A stretch of DNA of 6,757 bases from Gammaproteobacteria bacterium (GTDB lineage: Bacteria; Pseudomonadota; Gammaproteobacteria; UBA9214): NCBI GenBank assembly GCA_029881775.1, contig JAOULY010000103.1, forward strand, positions 1 through 6,757, read 5' to 3'. The notes beneath the pieces are model-generated. The model was given only the letters and a program-made list of their open reading frames with translations. It was not told the DNA's origin and did not search any database. Below, in pieces: positions 1 to 6,736 of the stretch. Made by a program: the position numbers and the translations under genes. The first letter of the stretch is position 1. Each line of letters starts with the position of its first letter.

Positions 1-676
1 TCCAGAATGCTTGTTTTAACAGCACATTGAAAGTGCGCGTGAATACATACGCCGCACCTGCATTGCTACCGCCGTCATCATCCCGGTAGGCCCCGACAAC
101 CAGGGTGCTGCCGGACAGGTCTAGCGAATAACCGAACCTGTCACCGGTACCCAGTGACGAACTGGTAATCTCCTTCTCCAGTGACCAGTTAGTGCCACTC
201 CTTCTGTAGATATAAACCCTGCCCGCTTCTCCGTTATATCCATAGGCGCCCACTGCAACCAGATCTCCGGAAATCGCCACGTCATGTCCGAAGAAATCTG
301 ATGCCGCTCGCAAAGGTGCAACCAGTTTTTGCTGCTGGCTCCACGTGCCGGCGGTGTTTTTGTACAGAATGTAGGCAGCGCCCTCGGCGGAGGTCCCTTC
401 CCGTTTCGCTCCCACCACGGCATACGAACCATCGATATCCACCGCGTACCCGTAGTTGTCCCCGGCATCCCGGTCGCTGGCGGTCAGCTTGGTCTCGGGC
501 AGTGCAGATACTGCCGGACATGCCCCGGCAAGAAGCATGCACAGCAGCCACCGCGCAAACCGGCCAGCAATCCGGGGCCAGCCGGGTACGGGAGACAGCA
601 GGGTCGGGCATGGCGCAACTGCACGCACCAGGTGGCATTTCAGGGTATTTAAGATAACAATGTAAATAGAAAGCAT
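1..676 (-). CDS. Exported FG-GAP repeat protein, 5' part only
   Basis: The frame is open from an ATG at 676 to the left edge without a stop, giving 225 residues of a longer protein. An in-frame TAA lies six bases upstream of this ATG. Residues about 35-58 look like a Sec signal peptide: arginines R35, R39 and R42, a hydrophobic stretch WLLCMLLAGA, and a type I cleavage site after VSA (residue 58). The rest shows three FG-GAP-like blades, at about residues 66-105, 122-158 and 177-214. Each has an FG or YG turn, a hydrophobic strand ending in VVGA or AVGA, and an aromatic strand such as AAYVF; the third carries an acidic DDDGG loop. Such repeats fold as beta-propeller blades and often bind calcium; secreted or surface location is inferred. 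The start is uncertain: neither ATG 676 nor in-frame GTG 628 has a clear ribosome site, and ATG 538 would cut into the signal peptide. The partner or ligand is unknown. Confidence 0.82.
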   Translation of the reverse strand, partial: MLSIYIVILNTLKCHLVRAVAPCPTLLSPVPGWPRIAGRFARWLLCMLLAGACPAVSALPETKLTASDRDAGDNYGYAVDIDGSYAVVGAKREGTSAEGAAYILYKNTAGTWSQQQKLVAPLRAASDFFGHDVAISGDLVAVGAYGYNGEAGRVYIYRRSGTNWSLEKEITSSSLGTGDRFGYSLDLSGSTLVVGAYRDDDGGSNAGAAYVFTRTFNVLLKQAFW

Positions 677-724
677 TATTTATTGATTCTTATCATGTTC
701 CAACCAGCGAACATCCTGCCAGGC

Positions 725-740
725 AGCCGCACTAGCGGCT
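725..740. repeat. Perfect inverted repeat, 6-bp stem, 4-nt loop
   Basis: AGCCGC-acta-GCGGCT forms a G+C-rich stem. No T-run follows on either strand, so it is not a standard intrinsic terminator. It lies about 50 bp upstream of the FG-GAP start and over 200 bp upstream of the TpsA-like start. It could be a protein-binding site or be incidental. Confidence 0.4.
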
Positions 741-830
741 AAAGCGCCGCGCGGTTACATTTCTATGACGTCCGGGTACGGCCCTTTATTCCGGCCGGAC
801 ACACCGAAAAACGGGCACCCTCCCTCAAGC

Positions 831-860
831 TTGCCAGACTCGCGTAACTATGAGAATAAT
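831..860 (+). promoter_or_regulatory. Possible sigma-70 promoter for the tpsA-like operon
   Basis: TTGCCA (831-836) matches the -35 consensus at 5 of 6 positions. AATAAT (855-860) matches the -10 consensus at 5 of 6, with an 18-nt spacer. Transcription would begin near 867, leaving a leader of about 88 nt before the preferred start at 955. The leader would include the A+T-rich stretch and the inverted repeats at 925-945. It is the best pair seen by eye, but A+T-rich DNA yields -10 look-alikes by chance. Confidence 0.35.
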
Positions 861-924
861 AAATAAGTATTAGAAATGAAGTAATTAATAAACAATTTGA
901 CTGTGCGGTATTACCATCCTGCCG

Positions 925-945
925 TAACGAATGATCCGTTATCAT
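925..945 (+). repeat. Two overlapping inverted repeats before the tpsA-like start
   Basis: TAACG (925-929) pairs with CGTTA (937-941), and ATGAT (931-935) pairs with ATCAT (941-945). The two stems overlap and cannot form together. The second can be extended by C928-G947 and G929-C946 around a bulged A930, which would reach the first G of the ribosome site at 947. It may be an operator or a leader structure affecting translation; the stems are short and chance is possible. Confidence 0.3.
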
Positions 946-946
946 C

Positions 947-957
947 GGGGAACCATG
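947..957 (+). promoter_or_regulatory. Ribosome site deciding the tpsA-like start
   Basis: GGGGAA (947-952) lies directly before ATG 955, with rather short spacing. An in-frame ATG at 931 has no purine-rich sequence upstream and would add eight residues (MIRYHRGT) ahead of a good signal peptide. The start at 955 is therefore preferred. Confidence 0.55.
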
Positions 958-3537
958 CAATTATCCGTGCACAGACTTGCCAGCAGGCAACGCTTCCGCG
1001 CAACCCTCGCGTTGTTTTTCACGGCCGCCATTCCGGTCAATGCGGAGATCACCACAGACGGTACGCTCGGTGCCGCGCTGTCGCTGTCCGGCCCCGATTT
1101 CCAGGTGACCGACAGCCTCGGCCAGCAAGTCGGTGGCAACCTGTTTCACAGCTTTTCCGCTTTCAATATCTATACCGGCGAATCGGCCACCTTCTCCGGA
1201 CCAGTGTCGATCAGCAACATCATCAGTCGCGTGACCGGCAGCAGCAACACGACCATCAATGGCCTGCTGCGCTCTACCATTCCGGGCGCCAACGTCTACC
1301 TGCTTAATCCCAACGGCGTCATGATCGGCGACAATGCCACGCTGAATATCAGCGGCAGTTTTTATGCGAGTACCGCCGACTACCTTAAACTGGGTACCAA
1401 CGGCCGCTTCGATGCCAGCAACCCGGGCAATTCCGTGCTGGTGACCGCAGCACCTGCCGCGTTCGGCTTCCTCGGCAGTGCGCCCGCACCGATCAGCGTC
1501 GGAGACAGCCTGCTGCGCACCCCGAACGGCGCGACGCTGGAACTGGTCGGCGGTGATATCGATATTGTCGACGGCAATCTCTATGCACCCGATGGCCAGG
1601 TAGTGCTGGTAAGTGTGGCCTCCGCCGGCGAGGTGCCGGTCGATCCCGCGGCCATCAACCTCGGCAACTTTACCTCGCTCGGTACCATCACGGTGGCCAA
1701 TCCTTCCCGCACGTTCCCCTTTCTCGGCCTCGGTGAGGTCGGCAACCTGGATGTCACCACCACCGTCCCCGGCGATCTCAACGGTGGTGGCCGCATCGTC
1801 ATACGCGGTGGCGAGTTTGTTCTGGACGAGGGGCTCGTTCGGGCGGAGGTGATCGAGAACACCAACGGCGGCGGCATCGACATCGCGGTCTCCGGCACGG
1901 CGGATCTGCGCGGCGATTCCAAGCTGCTGACGCGCACCTTCTTCTTTAACGGTGATGCCGGTTCGATCACTATCGATGCCGACACCCTGATCATCAGCGG
2001 TGACACCCGCATCAGCAGTGACTCGTCCGGCAACGGCGCCGGCGGCACCATTACCGTGAACACAAACACGCTGATTGCCACGGACCGTGCTGCGATCTCC
2101 TCGGATACCCTGCGCTCCGGCAACGGCGGCAGCATAACGATTACGACGGACACGATCGACATGGCGGACGACAGCGTCATCAAGACCAGCACCTTCGGCA
2201 GCAATGCCAGTGGTGATGCCGGCAACATCGTCATCATCGCCGATGGCCTCGTCATGACCGGCGATGCCACCATCAATTCATCCACCGAGCTGGGCAGCCA
2301 GGGTGCCGGCGGCGTTATCACGGTGGATGTCGACACCATCGAAATGCACGATGAAGCCTGGATCATCAGCTACACGGAGACGACCCGTGATGCCGGCACC
2401 ATCGACATCGACAGCGACTCGTTGTCGATGACCGACCAGAGCGTCATCTCGACCACCACCTTCGCATCCGGCAACGGCGGCACCATCACCATCGACACCG
2501 ACCTGCTCACCCTGGGCGGTGATGCCGTTATCACCAGCGGTACCGAGGGTTCCGGTAATGCGGGCGATGTCATCATCGTCGCCAATGATCGCATCACGGC
2601 CAGTGATAACGCGAGAATCTCCAGCGAATCAGAGAGCGGCAACTTTTTCGTGCGCGGCGGCCCTAACCTGTCCGGCGCTACCGGCGGCGGTGATGGCGGA
2701 CTGGTACAGCTTACGGCGAACCGTATTGACCTGGCCGGTAATGCCGTCATCGCCAGCGGTACGGCCGGGAACGGTGCGGGCGGTGATGTTGAACTCAGCG
2801 CGGACAACGTCACCCTGAATCCAGCAACAGGTGTCTCGGCCGTCAGTACAGGTGCCGGCAATGCCGGTAACATCACCGTCACGGCCGGCGACTCCCTGGA
2901 GATGGATGGCAGCTTTATCCGCACGCGCGCAGTAAGCGCCGATGGCGGCAATATCAACATCACTGCACCCAGGCTCGTTTATCTACTCAATAGCGATATC
3001 ACCACCTCGGTTGAAAGCGGCTTCGGTAACGGCGGCAACATCACCATCGATCCACAGTTCGTCATCCTCAACAACAGCCGGGTCGTTGCCAATGCCTTCG
3101 GCGGTAACGGCGGCAACATTCTCATCGTCGCAAATAATTTCGTGTCATCCGCCGAGAGTATTGTCGACGCCTCCTCGGCACTCGGCATTAACGGTACGGT
3201 CAACATCCAGTCGCCCGATACCGACCTGAGCAGCGGTCTCACCGACCTGCCCGAATCGTTCCTGAATGTTGCCGCCCTGCTGCGGGAACCCTGCCGGGCA
3301 CGACGCAGCATCAACCAGAGCAGCTTTATTGTCCGTGGCCGCAGCGCCATCCCGCCCGGACCGATGTCACCGTTACCCGTCGTGAGTTACGCGCTCGATA
3401 AAACAGCTGCCAGTAACATCAAATCCCTGCCGGTCGCAGCCGGGCGCGGGCAGATACACTCCGGTAGCGGTGTCACTATTACGGGTTTTTCTAAAGCCCC
3501 GTTACTCACTGCACAGTTAGTCGAATGCGGCCGGTAA
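955..3537 (+). CDS. TpsA-like exoprotein, filamentous haemagglutinin N-terminal domain
   Basis: The 860-residue product is predicted to be exported by Sec and then moved across the outer membrane by a TpsB (FhaC/ShlB-type) partner. Residues 1-30 are a signal peptide with a basic n-region, a core around ATLALFFTAA, and cleavage after VNA. Residues about 31-150 form the TPS secretion domain, recognised by DGTLG, NLFHSFSAFNI, INGLLRSTIPGAN and the family NPNG motif (residues 118-121). Residues about 278-746 hold some 16 coils of 26-31 residues, starting GG-x-I-x-I, as expected for a right-handed beta-helix. The C-terminal part carries a CRARR...SSFIVRGR...PP segment like that of many cyanobacterial and proteobacterial haemagglutinin-domain proteins. 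The only two cysteines are C780 and C858. A role in adhesion, biofilm or surface contact is inferred from the family. No tpsB or toxin domain is visible. It is the first gene of a likely two-gene operon. Confidence 0.92.
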   Translation: MQLSVHRLASRQRFRATLALFFTAAIPVNAEITTDGTLGAALSLSGPDFQVTDSLGQQVGGNLFHSFSAFNIYTGESATFSGPVSISNIISRVTGSSNTTINGLLRSTIPGANVYLLNPNGVMIGDNATLNISGSFYASTADYLKLGTNGRFDASNPGNSVLVTAAPAAFGFLGSAPAPISVGDSLLRTPNGATLELVGGDIDIVDGNLYAPDGQVVLVSVASAGEVPVDPAAINLGNFTSLGTITVANPSRTFPFLGLGEVGNLDVTTTVPGDLNGGGRIVIRGGEFVLDEGLVRAEVIENTNGGGIDIAVSGTADLRGDSKLLTRTFFFNGDAGSITIDADTLIISGDTRISSDSSGNGAGGTITVNTNTLIATDRAAISSDTLRSGNGGSITITTDTIDMADDSVIKTSTFGSNASGDAGNIVIIADGLVMTGDATINSSTELGSQGAGGVITVDVDTIEMHDEAWIISYTETTRDAGTIDIDSDSLSMTDQSVISTTTFASGNGGTITIDTDLLTLGGDAVITSGTEGSGNAGDVIIVANDRITASDNARISSESESGNFFVRGGPNLSGATGGGDGGLVQLTANRIDLAGNAVIASGTAGNGAGGDVELSADNVTLNPATGVSAVSTGAGNAGNITVTAGDSLEMDGSFIRTRAVSADGGNINITAPRLVYLLNSDITTSVESGFGNGGNITIDPQFVILNNSRVVANAFGGNGGNILIVANNFVSSAESIVDASSALGINGTVNIQSPDTDLSSGLTDLPESFLNVAALLREPCRARRSINQSSFIVRGRSAIPPGPMSPLPVVSYALDKTAASNIKSLPVAAGRGQIHSGSGVTITGFSKAPLLTAQLVECGR
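1786..3192 (+). repeat. Coding repeat array: about 16 beta-helix coils
   Basis: The TpsA-like protein repeats a unit of about 26-31 residues: GG-x-I-x-I-x-x-D-x-L-x-M-x-x-x-x-x-I-x-S, then a variable turn rich in S, T, G and N. Unit starts fall near 1786, 1867, 1960, 2041, 2125, 2221, 2308, 2395, 2476, 2563, 2698, 2779, 2866, 2944, 3031 and 3109. Conservation is mainly at the protein level. At DNA level, stretches such as TCCGGCAACGGCGGCA recur exactly (2116-2131 and 2467-2482), so recombination between coils is possible. One coil, starting at 2563, carries a glycine-rich extra loop of about 18-20 residues. Confidence 0.85.
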
Positions 3538-3546
3538 CAGCGGCCG
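3528..3546 (+). repeat. G+C hairpin around the tpsA-like stop codon
   Basis: CGGCCG (3528-3533) and CGGCCG (3541-3546) are self-complementary hexamers flanking a 7-nt loop that contains the TAA stop (3535-3537). The copies are both direct and inverted repeats. No T-run follows, so an intrinsic terminator is unlikely. It sits 13 nt upstream of the GTG start of the next gene and could affect mRNA stability or translational coupling. Confidence 0.45.
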
Positions 3547-3559
3547 ATACCCACCAATC

Positions 3560-6500
3560 GTGAAGCGACTGACCCGCCTGCTACTGATACAGGAGGAGGA
3601 GTCCGGCCAGGTCCTGTTCTTCCTGCTGTTCTTCATCATACTGGGCGCCGGCCTGTCGATCGGCCGGGCCAGTGCCGATGCAATGTTCCTGAAACGCTAC
3701 GGCATCGAGTACCTGCCGCTGGTCTTTCTGGGTCTCAGCCTGTTCCTCGGGCTGGCCAGCATGATCTACGCCACCGTGGTCGATTACTTTCCCGCAGAAA
3801 CATTCTTTCGCGGCATGCTGTCAGTGCTGGCCGTGCTGTTGCTGGTGAGCTGGGTGTGCATCACCTACTTCCCGCTGGCCGGTATTTATCCCTTTTACTA
3901 CCTGCTGCACAAGGTGGCTGCCGAACTGTTGCTCGTACATGCCACGCTGTACGTTAGCCAGAACTTCAACACGCTGCAGTCGAAGCGACTCTCTTCCATC
4001 ATATTCGCCGGTGCAGAGCTTGGCGCCCTGGCCGGGGCACTGTTTACCAGCATCAGCGCCAGCGTCCTCGGCGTACACAACCTGCTGCTGGTATGGCTGG
4101 GGCTCGGCATATCCGCCATCCTGCTACTCACGATCAGGCATCGACGCACAGGGCCATCAAGGTTCTTCCGTGCGCAACGCAAGTCTCGCCAGCCCCTGCA
4201 CGGGGCCCTCAACCAGCTACAGGAGGGACTGGTTTTCGTCTGGCAGTCATCCCTGCTGAAATACGCTTCGCTGTCGCTGCTATGCCTGGTGTTCACTTTC
4301 TATGTACTGACCTACAGCGTGAACCGGGTGTACACGGAGACCTTCACGTCAGAGGAATCGCTGACCGCCTTTCTCGCCGTGTTGATTGCCGTCAACAGCG
4401 TTTTGACCCTGCTTATCCAGGTTTTTATCACCAACCGCGCCCTGTTACGCCATGGCGTGCAACGCATGAACCTGGTTTTCCCGATCACCACTGTGGCCAG
4501 CTACTTCGGCCTGATCGCACACTTTGGCCTGCCTTCCGCCCTGCTTGGCAGTTTCAATCGCGACACCCTGATCGAGGCCATTCATAAACCGGTGCGCTCC
4601 CTGTTCTTCAATGCAGTACCGCAATACATGCAGGGCCGGGCGCGTGCCGTGACAGTTGCGGTGGTGCTGCCGCTGGGTCTGCTCATATGCGGTATCACGC
4701 TATGGCTGATGCAGCAATTCGACAGTCCGGTGTATTTCCTCGCACCCGGACTACTCGCGGCACTGGGATTTCTTTACTACAACCGGCGCATGAACAATGC
4801 CTATGCAGTTGCACTGGTGGATACGCTGAAAGACCGGGTATTTGTACCCGGCAACGAAACTGCAATAGACCTGCGTGCCGGCGGCGACACCCTGCTGCAG
4901 GAACTCGGCAACTCACTGCGCAAGCATGATGGCCTTTTCCTGTCTCATGCCAAACGCATTCTCACCGGGTTCCCCGAGCATGCAGCAGACTATCTCCTGC
5001 CCGAACTCGGCCGTGTTGACGCCGGCAGCGCCGACTGGCTGATCGGGCAGTTGCTGCCGCTCGCCCCCGCGGGCATGGCCGATGCCGTTCGACCGCTGCT
5101 GACTCACAACGATGAACATCTGCAGGCCACGGCACTGCGGGCACTGATCGAACTGGAAGATGCACAGTCAAACGGCCACATTGATGCGGCCATGCACAGC
5201 GGTAACCCGCGTCTGCAGGCCGTCGCGATACATGGCCTGCTAACGGCACAGGGAACCGACTCCCGCCAGTTGGCACTGCAAAGCTGGGTGAAGCTCCTGC
5301 AGGGCACGCTAAATGAACAGCTGGCGGCGCTGTCGCTGTTCCCGGCGCTTGAATGCCTGGCGGGCGATACCCGGCAGCAGCTACTGGACAGCATGCAGAC
5401 AAGCACCCTGAAGCTGCTACGGCATGACGATTCCACTGTTCGGATGCGGGTGCTGGCAGCCTGCCAGCATGCCGGGTTTAAACCTTTTCCGGAATTCGGA
5501 CCGACACTTGCGCACCTGCTTGCAGACAACGACCATAGATTACGTGCTGCGGCAGTCGGGTGTATTGGTGTGCTCGACGACAGCGAGGCCGATACCTGCC
5601 TGCTGCACGCACTGGAAGACGGTCATGCCGACGTTCGCGCACTTGCGACCGAAGTCATGAAGCATCGCGCAACTGACCTGGTTGCGGAAATTACACGCTG
5701 GCTGATTGTCGAGAACCGGGGCAACCCGCGCGCCCAGCACACCCTTCTTGACACCGGCATCCGTGCAGGACTGCCGGCCTCCCTGTTGCGGCAGCTGGCC
5801 GTGAACAAGGCCCGGGAGGCATCGCAGATGAAGGAGGCACGCAGGCAGATACTCGAACTGGAAGGTGTAGCCAGCCCGGACCTGCAGCTGCTTTCCTGCA
5901 TACTCGAGGAACGCTACCGGGATAACATAGACCTGGCGTTACAGGCACTGGAACCATTACACGAACCGGCACACATCGGGATAATACGCGCCGGGATACG
6001 TAGCGGTGACGAGCGTTTCGTAGCCGGCGCCTGCGAGGCTCTGACGACACTCGACAGTGAGCCCGCGGCACGGGAGCTGAGCCGCATGCTGCAGGACTCC
6101 CGGCAGGATACCGGCAATAATTCGCTGTTCACCAGTCTGGACGACGCCTTGCAGTGGTGCCGTAGCTGGGCCGGTGGTCCGGCAAACTCACTATATAAAA
6201 TGTCACAGACGCAACGTGAAACCAGGGAGTCAGACACCATGTCTACGCAGAATGATCGAATCCTGTTGCTGAAGCAGTCCAACCTGTTCCGCGAAGTCAA
6301 CATCGATGACTTGCGGCTGGTTGCCAGCGCACTGTCCGAAAGCGAGTATTTTCCAGGTGAGCGGGTATTCGACATTGGCGAACAGGGGGACCATCTGTAT
6401 ATCATCATTGAGGGTCGCATCGGCATTTCGCTGTCACCGGACCCGGAACAGAAGGAATTCGTGGCAACACCCGGCGCCGGTGAGCACTTTGGTGAAATGA

Positions 6501-6685
6501 ACCTGGTTGATGACCTGCCCCGCTCCGCCACGGCCCACGTACTGGAGAAAACCCGTTTACTATCCCTTGAAAAGGGCCGGCTACGCGGCCTGATCCTCAG
6601 TTATCCGGAGATCAGCCTTGGCATCATGCGCGGCCTGTCGATGGTCATACGCGATTGTCACCGGCGCACTGCGAAACAAGCCTGA
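3560..6685 (+). CDS. NTT-like membrane protein with HEAT-like region and cNMP-binding domain
   Basis: The product has 1041 residues. Residues about 17-407 hold 11-12 hydrophobic helices and resemble the nucleotide-transporter (NTT/Npt, ADP/ATP antiporter-like) branch of MFS-type proteins. Clues are the acidic QEEE before helix 1 and the GRASADAMFLKRYG...YLPL segment after it. Residues about 430-870 are soluble and alpha-helical with HEAT-like pairs, clearest at 518-565 and 620-700. Residues about 905-1030 are a CRP-type cyclic-nucleotide-binding domain with an intact phosphate-binding cassette (G978, E979, then P987 R988 S989 A990). No helix-turn-helix follows. GTG 3560 is the only usual start between an in-frame TAG at 3518 and M42, which lies beyond helix 1. 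It has no Shine-Dalgarno and begins 22 nt after the upstream stop, suggesting coupling. Classical NTT carriers are about 500 residues, so half of this protein is added modules. The substrate is unknown; transport itself is unproven, and a sensor role is an alternative. Confidence 0.88.
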   Translation: MKRLTRLLLIQEEESGQVLFFLLFFIILGAGLSIGRASADAMFLKRYGIEYLPLVFLGLSLFLGLASMIYATVVDYFPAETFFRGMLSVLAVLLLVSWVCITYFPLAGIYPFYYLLHKVAAELLLVHATLYVSQNFNTLQSKRLSSIIFAGAELGALAGALFTSISASVLGVHNLLLVWLGLGISAILLLTIRHRRTGPSRFFRAQRKSRQPLHGALNQLQEGLVFVWQSSLLKYASLSLLCLVFTFYVLTYSVNRVYTETFTSEESLTAFLAVLIAVNSVLTLLIQVFITNRALLRHGVQRMNLVFPITTVASYFGLIAHFGLPSALLGSFNRDTLIEAIHKPVRSLFFNAVPQYMQGRARAVTVAVVLPLGLLICGITLWLMQQFDSPVYFLAPGLLAALGFLYYNRRMNNAYAVALVDTLKDRVFVPGNETAIDLRAGGDTLLQELGNSLRKHDGLFLSHAKRILTGFPEHAADYLLPELGRVDAGSADWLIGQLLPLAPAGMADAVRPLLTHNDEHLQATALRALIELEDAQSNGHIDAAMHSGNPRLQAVAIHGLLTAQGTDSRQLALQSWVKLLQGTLNEQLAALSLFPALECLAGDTRQQLLDSMQTSTLKLLRHDDSTVRMRVLAACQHAGFKPFPEFGPTLAHLLADNDHRLRAAAVGCIGVLDDSEADTCLLHALEDGHADVRALATEVMKHRATDLVAEITRWLIVENRGNPRAQHTLLDTGIRAGLPASLLRQLAVNKAREASQMKEARRQILELEGVASPDLQLLSCILEERYRDNIDLALQALEPLHEPAHIGIIRAGIRSGDERFVAGACEALTTLDSEPAARELSRMLQDSRQDTGNNSLFTSLDDALQWCRSWAGGPANSLYKMSQTQRETRESDTMSTQNDRILLLKQSNLFREVNIDDLRLVASALSESEYFPGERVFDIGEQGDHLYIIIEGRIGISLSPDPEQKEFVATPGAGEHFGEMNLVDDLPRSATAHVLEKTRLLSLEKGRLRGLILSYPEISLGIMRGLSMVIRDCHRRTAKQA
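6224..6241 (+). promoter_or_regulatory. Internal ribosome site and in-frame ATG before the cNMP domain
   Basis: AGGGAG (6224-6229) lies 9 nt before ATG 6239, which is in frame with the large gene (M894). Initiation here would give a 148-residue protein (6239-6685) consisting almost only of the cyclic-nucleotide-binding domain. The preceding DNA is locally A+T-rich (CTATATAAAATG, 6191-6202) and encodes a polar linker without HEAT character. This may be a working internal start, a relic of a gene fusion, or coincidence. The full-length frame is uninterrupted. Confidence 0.35.
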
Positions 6686-6709
6686 TAACTTTTAGCCTGC
6701 GAAAGGGAA

Positions 6710-6736
6710 CGGAGGGATTTATTTTTATTCCCTCCG
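6710..6736 (+). terminator. Hairpin after the last gene, possible terminator
   Basis: CGGAGGGA (6710-6717) pairs perfectly with TCCCTCCG (6729-6736) around an 11-nt A/T loop. It lies 24 nt beyond the tandem stop TGATAA (6683-6688). Position favours transcription termination or 3'-end protection. The T-rich run is in the loop and the stem is followed by CCCCCCATT, so it is not a textbook rho-independent terminator. Confidence 0.45.

Larger units (their letters stand above)
677..954. other. Divergent intergenic control region
   Basis: These 278 bases separate the minus-strand FG-GAP gene from the plus-strand TpsA-like gene. No credible coding frame is seen. Both ends are A+T-rich, most strongly about 845-900, while the middle (about 715-840) is G+C-rich. 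Recognisable elements are a 6-bp hairpin at 725-740, a possible plus-strand promoter at 831-860 and overlapping inverted repeats at 925-945. A short palindrome, TGATtcttATCA at 684-695, lies just upstream of the FG-GAP start. No clear minus-strand sigma-70 promoter was found. Shared regulation of the two flanking genes is possible but not shown. Confidence 0.7.

Noticed and set aside
518..538. Lipoprotein signal in the FG-GAP protein (LLAGAC)
   Set aside because: The cysteine is preceded by AGA and lacks the usual L/V/I at -3. A type I site after VSA, five residues later, fits better.
684..695. TGATtcttATCA as a Fur box
   Set aside because: Only a 4+4 palindrome. Alignment to the 19-bp Fur consensus matches about half the positions, which is not enough.
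897..902. TTGACT as a -35 box
   Set aside because: Close to consensus, but no -10-like hexamer lies 16-19 nt downstream; the sequence there is CTGCCGTA.
931..933. ATG 931 as start of the TpsA-like gene
   Set aside because: There is no ribosome site upstream, it lies inside an inverted repeat, and it would add eight residues before a normal signal peptide. ATG 955 has GGGGAA just ahead.
1581..2366. Long open frame of 261 codons on the minus strand inside the TpsA-like gene
   Set aside because: It lies antisense to the beta-helix repeats. Its proline-, serine- and valine-rich composition mirrors GGTI/GNGG-type codons, and it has no domain character. The sense frame is clearly coding.
2370..2963. 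Second minus-strand open frame of 197 codons in the same gene
   Set aside because: Same explanation: it is a composition shadow of the repeat array with no recognisable motif.
1786..3192. Regular repeats considered as a CRISPR or satellite array
   Set aside because: The repeats are in frame, diverged in DNA and conserved as protein with 26-31-residue spacing, as expected for beta-helix coils.
3591..3600. AGGAGGAGGA as a ribosome site
   Set aside because: It lies inside the coding frame (Q11 and three glutamates), and no start codon follows at a usable distance. The acidic run fits the conserved N-terminus of the family.
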